DNA of 8,271 bases from an uncultured Bacteroidales bacterium (GTDB taxonomy: Bacteria > Bacteroidota > Bacteroidia > Bacteroidales > UBA932): positions 1-8,271 of the forward strand of contig CALCUQ010000350.1 of NCBI GenBank assembly GCA_937906795.1, in the 5' to 3' direction. The translations under genes and the position numbers were made by a program. Shown here piece by piece: positions 7,000 through 8,271 of the stretch. Every line of letters begins with the position of its first letter. The first letter of the stretch is position 1. The notes under the pieces were generated by a model. The model did no database searches and was not told the DNA's origin. It worked only from the letters and a program-made list of their open reading frames with translations.

Positions 7000-8193
7000 C
7001 TATATGTTATACTTCTTAAGTTTGGCATATAAAGTAGGCCTGCTTATCTCCAACGATTTTGCAACCATAGACAAATTACCCCCAAAACGTAACATTGCCG
7101 CTCTAATAGTCTTCTCCTCAGATTGTTCCAGAGTCTGGCCACTGAACGCCTTATGATCCATTTTATATACACTGCTCTGTTGGATCTCTATATCGGCAGA
7201 AGTCAACAATTCCCCTTCAGAAAGAATTACAGACTTCTCAATACAATTTTGCAACTCCCTAATGTTTCCAGGCCAAGTGTGCTCCTTAAGCAACTGCAGA
7301 GCATCGTTGGAAATATTCTCCACAGACCTCCTGTATTTTTGTGCATATTTTTTTAAAAATATTCCCGACAACGGTGCTATCTCTTCTTTCCTCTCCCTTA
7401 AAGGAGGAATGTGCAAATGCATTGTATTTATTCTATAGTACAAATCTTCCCTAAACTGGCCATCACGAACCATTTTTTCCAAATCCTTATTTGTAGCACA
7501 TATCAGACGAATATCTATAGGAACAGCTTTTGTATCCCCTACTCGCGTCACAGTCCTGTTCTGAAGCACTCTAAGCAGCTTTGCCTGAAGATGCAAAGGA
7601 ATATTCCCTATCTCATCCAAGAACAGGGTTCCACCATCGGCCTGCTGGAATTTTCCAATATGATCAGAATGAGCATCTGTAAATGCACCTTTAACATGCC
7701 CAAACAATTCGCTTTCAAAAAGAGTTTCCACAATGGCACCTACATCAACACATACCATTGGCTTAAGAGCCCTGGTTGACATTTTATGAATTTCTCCAGC
7801 CAGAACATCCTTTCCTGTTCCGTTTTCGCCTGTAATAAGAATAGCAGCATCTGTAGCTGCTGTCTTTTCAACAGTCCTACGAATTGCAGCCATCTGCCCC
7901 CCATTACCCCAATACATTCTTAAAGAAGATATCTCACCGGGGTCATTAGTTTTTTTCTCCTTATGAATGGAATCATAAGCACTTTTTAGAATATCAATTA
8001 ATTTCTGGTTATCCCAAGGCTTAACCACAAAATCAAATGCTCCCCTCTTGATTCCCTCCACAGCAAGGCTGATATCTGCATACGCAGTAAAAAGAACAAC
8101 CTGAATCTGTGAAGAATAGCTCTTTATTTGTGACAACCAGTACAACCCCTCATTTCCGGTATTGATATCTGTATAAAAATTCATATCCAACAA
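7000..8193 (-). CDS. NtrC-family sigma-54 response regulator, 5' end missing
   Basis: The readable part is 397 residues from a TTG at 8193. A partial receiver domain (about 1-75) retains the phospho-acceptor Asp3 in LLDMNF, Thr36 (FTAYAD) and Lys58 (VVKPW). The first 50 or so residues, which normally carry the acidic DD pocket, are absent. The AAA+ domain (about 95-325) has Walker A GENGTGKD (122-129), a sigma-54 contact loop read as GAFTDA (169-174, usual GAFTGA), Walker B GGTLFLDEIG (187-196), arginine-finger region FREDLYYRIN (247-256) and WPGNIRELQN (307-316). A Fis-type helix-turn-helix closes the protein (about 360-397, ending RPTLYAKLKKY). The same frame runs back through Val-Phe-Leu to a TAA at 8205-8203, and beyond this no frame resembles a receiver. 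The TTG (or ATG at 8184) is probably not a true start; the gene is broken or cut off by a junction near 8196-8202. The AAA+ and DNA-binding parts look intact. Confidence 0.9.
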   Translation of the reverse strand: MLDMNFYTDINTGNEGLYWLSQIKSYSSQIQVVLFTAYADISLAVEGIKRGAFDFVVKPWDNQKLIDILKSAYDSIHKEKKTNDPGEISSLRMYWGNGGQMAAIRRTVEKTAATDAAILITGENGTGKDVLAGEIHKMSTRALKPMVCVDVGAIVETLFESELFGHVKGAFTDAHSDHIGKFQQADGGTLFLDEIGNIPLHLQAKLLRVLQNRTVTRVGDTKAVPIDIRLICATNKDLEKMVRDGQFREDLYYRINTMHLHIPPLRERKEEIAPLSGIFLKKYAQKYRRSVENISNDALQLLKEHTWPGNIRELQNCIEKSVILSEGELLTSADIEIQQSSVYKMDHKAFSGQTLEQSEEKTIRAAMLRFGGNLSMVAKSLEISRPTLYAKLKKYNI

Positions 8194-8202
8194 AACAAAA
8201 AG

Positions 8203-8271
8203 TTAATGAATTAAATAATAAATTTAAAAATGAAACAAATCCAATGGAACAAGCTAAAATATTAAATGAAA
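8203..8271 (+). other. Very AT-rich terminal stretch with an open plus-strand frame, unlike its neighbours
   Basis: The last 71 bases contain only 12 G or C (about 17%), far below the rest of the window. They do not continue the response regulator on the minus strand. On the plus strand one frame stays open from just after a TGA at 8163-8165 to the window end. From 8202 it reads VNELNNKFKNETNP and then MEQAKILNE, with an ATG at 8244. The charged, Asn/Lys/Glu-rich composition and the lack of stops at such low GC suggest real coding sequence from a low-GC source, but it is too short to name. It could equally be AT-rich non-coding DNA. Confidence 0.35.

Overview
The window looks like chromosomal DNA from a member of the Bacteroidota, probably the order Bacteroidales. 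This is inferred from several things. The genes are moderately AT-rich, with AGA and AAA heavy codon use and A-rich leaders without strong Shine-Dalgarno sites. Aspartate transcarbamoylase is a PyrB + PyrI pair. There is a serC-serA-DUF1015 cluster whose short SerA lacks the usual catalytic histidine. The two-component system is of the NtrC/NtrY type usual for this phylum. No rRNA, tRNA, CRISPR array, insertion sequence or phage gene was seen.

Layout. Positions 1-240 (minus) hold the start of a pRiA4b ORF-3-like protein that runs off the left edge. After a 74-bp divergent spacer, six genes run on the plus strand. The first three are a YigZ/IMPACT-family protein (315-956), pyrB (968-1873) and pyrI (1896-2363). 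After an 83-bp gap come serC (2447-3529), serA (3544-4464) and a DUF1015 gene (4493-5737). A strong 12-bp hairpin terminator (5753-5788) lies between these and a convergent minus-strand pair: an NtrY-like sensor histidine kinase (5788-6996) and, 3 nt upstream of it in the same transcript, an NtrC-like sigma-54 response regulator (from 8193 or beyond, down to 7000).

How the genes work together. PyrB and PyrI form the allosteric enzyme for the committed step of pyrimidine synthesis. SerA and SerC carry 3-phosphoglycerate to phosphoserine. The DUF1015 protein, with a ParB/SerK-like DGHHR motif, sits where one would expect the last enzyme of the serine pathway (a phosphoserine phosphatase). The kinase/regulator pair is a self-contained signalling unit; its target promoters cannot be read from this window.

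The two most notable points are the serine cluster (non-canonical SerA plus an uncharacterised but possibly phosphoserine-related DUF1015 partner) and the right end. There the response regulator breaks off exactly at its phospho-acceptor aspartate, next to an extremely AT-rich stretch (about 17% GC in the last 71 bases) that reads as an open frame on the opposite strand. That looks like an insertion/rearrangement junction or a chimeric contig end.
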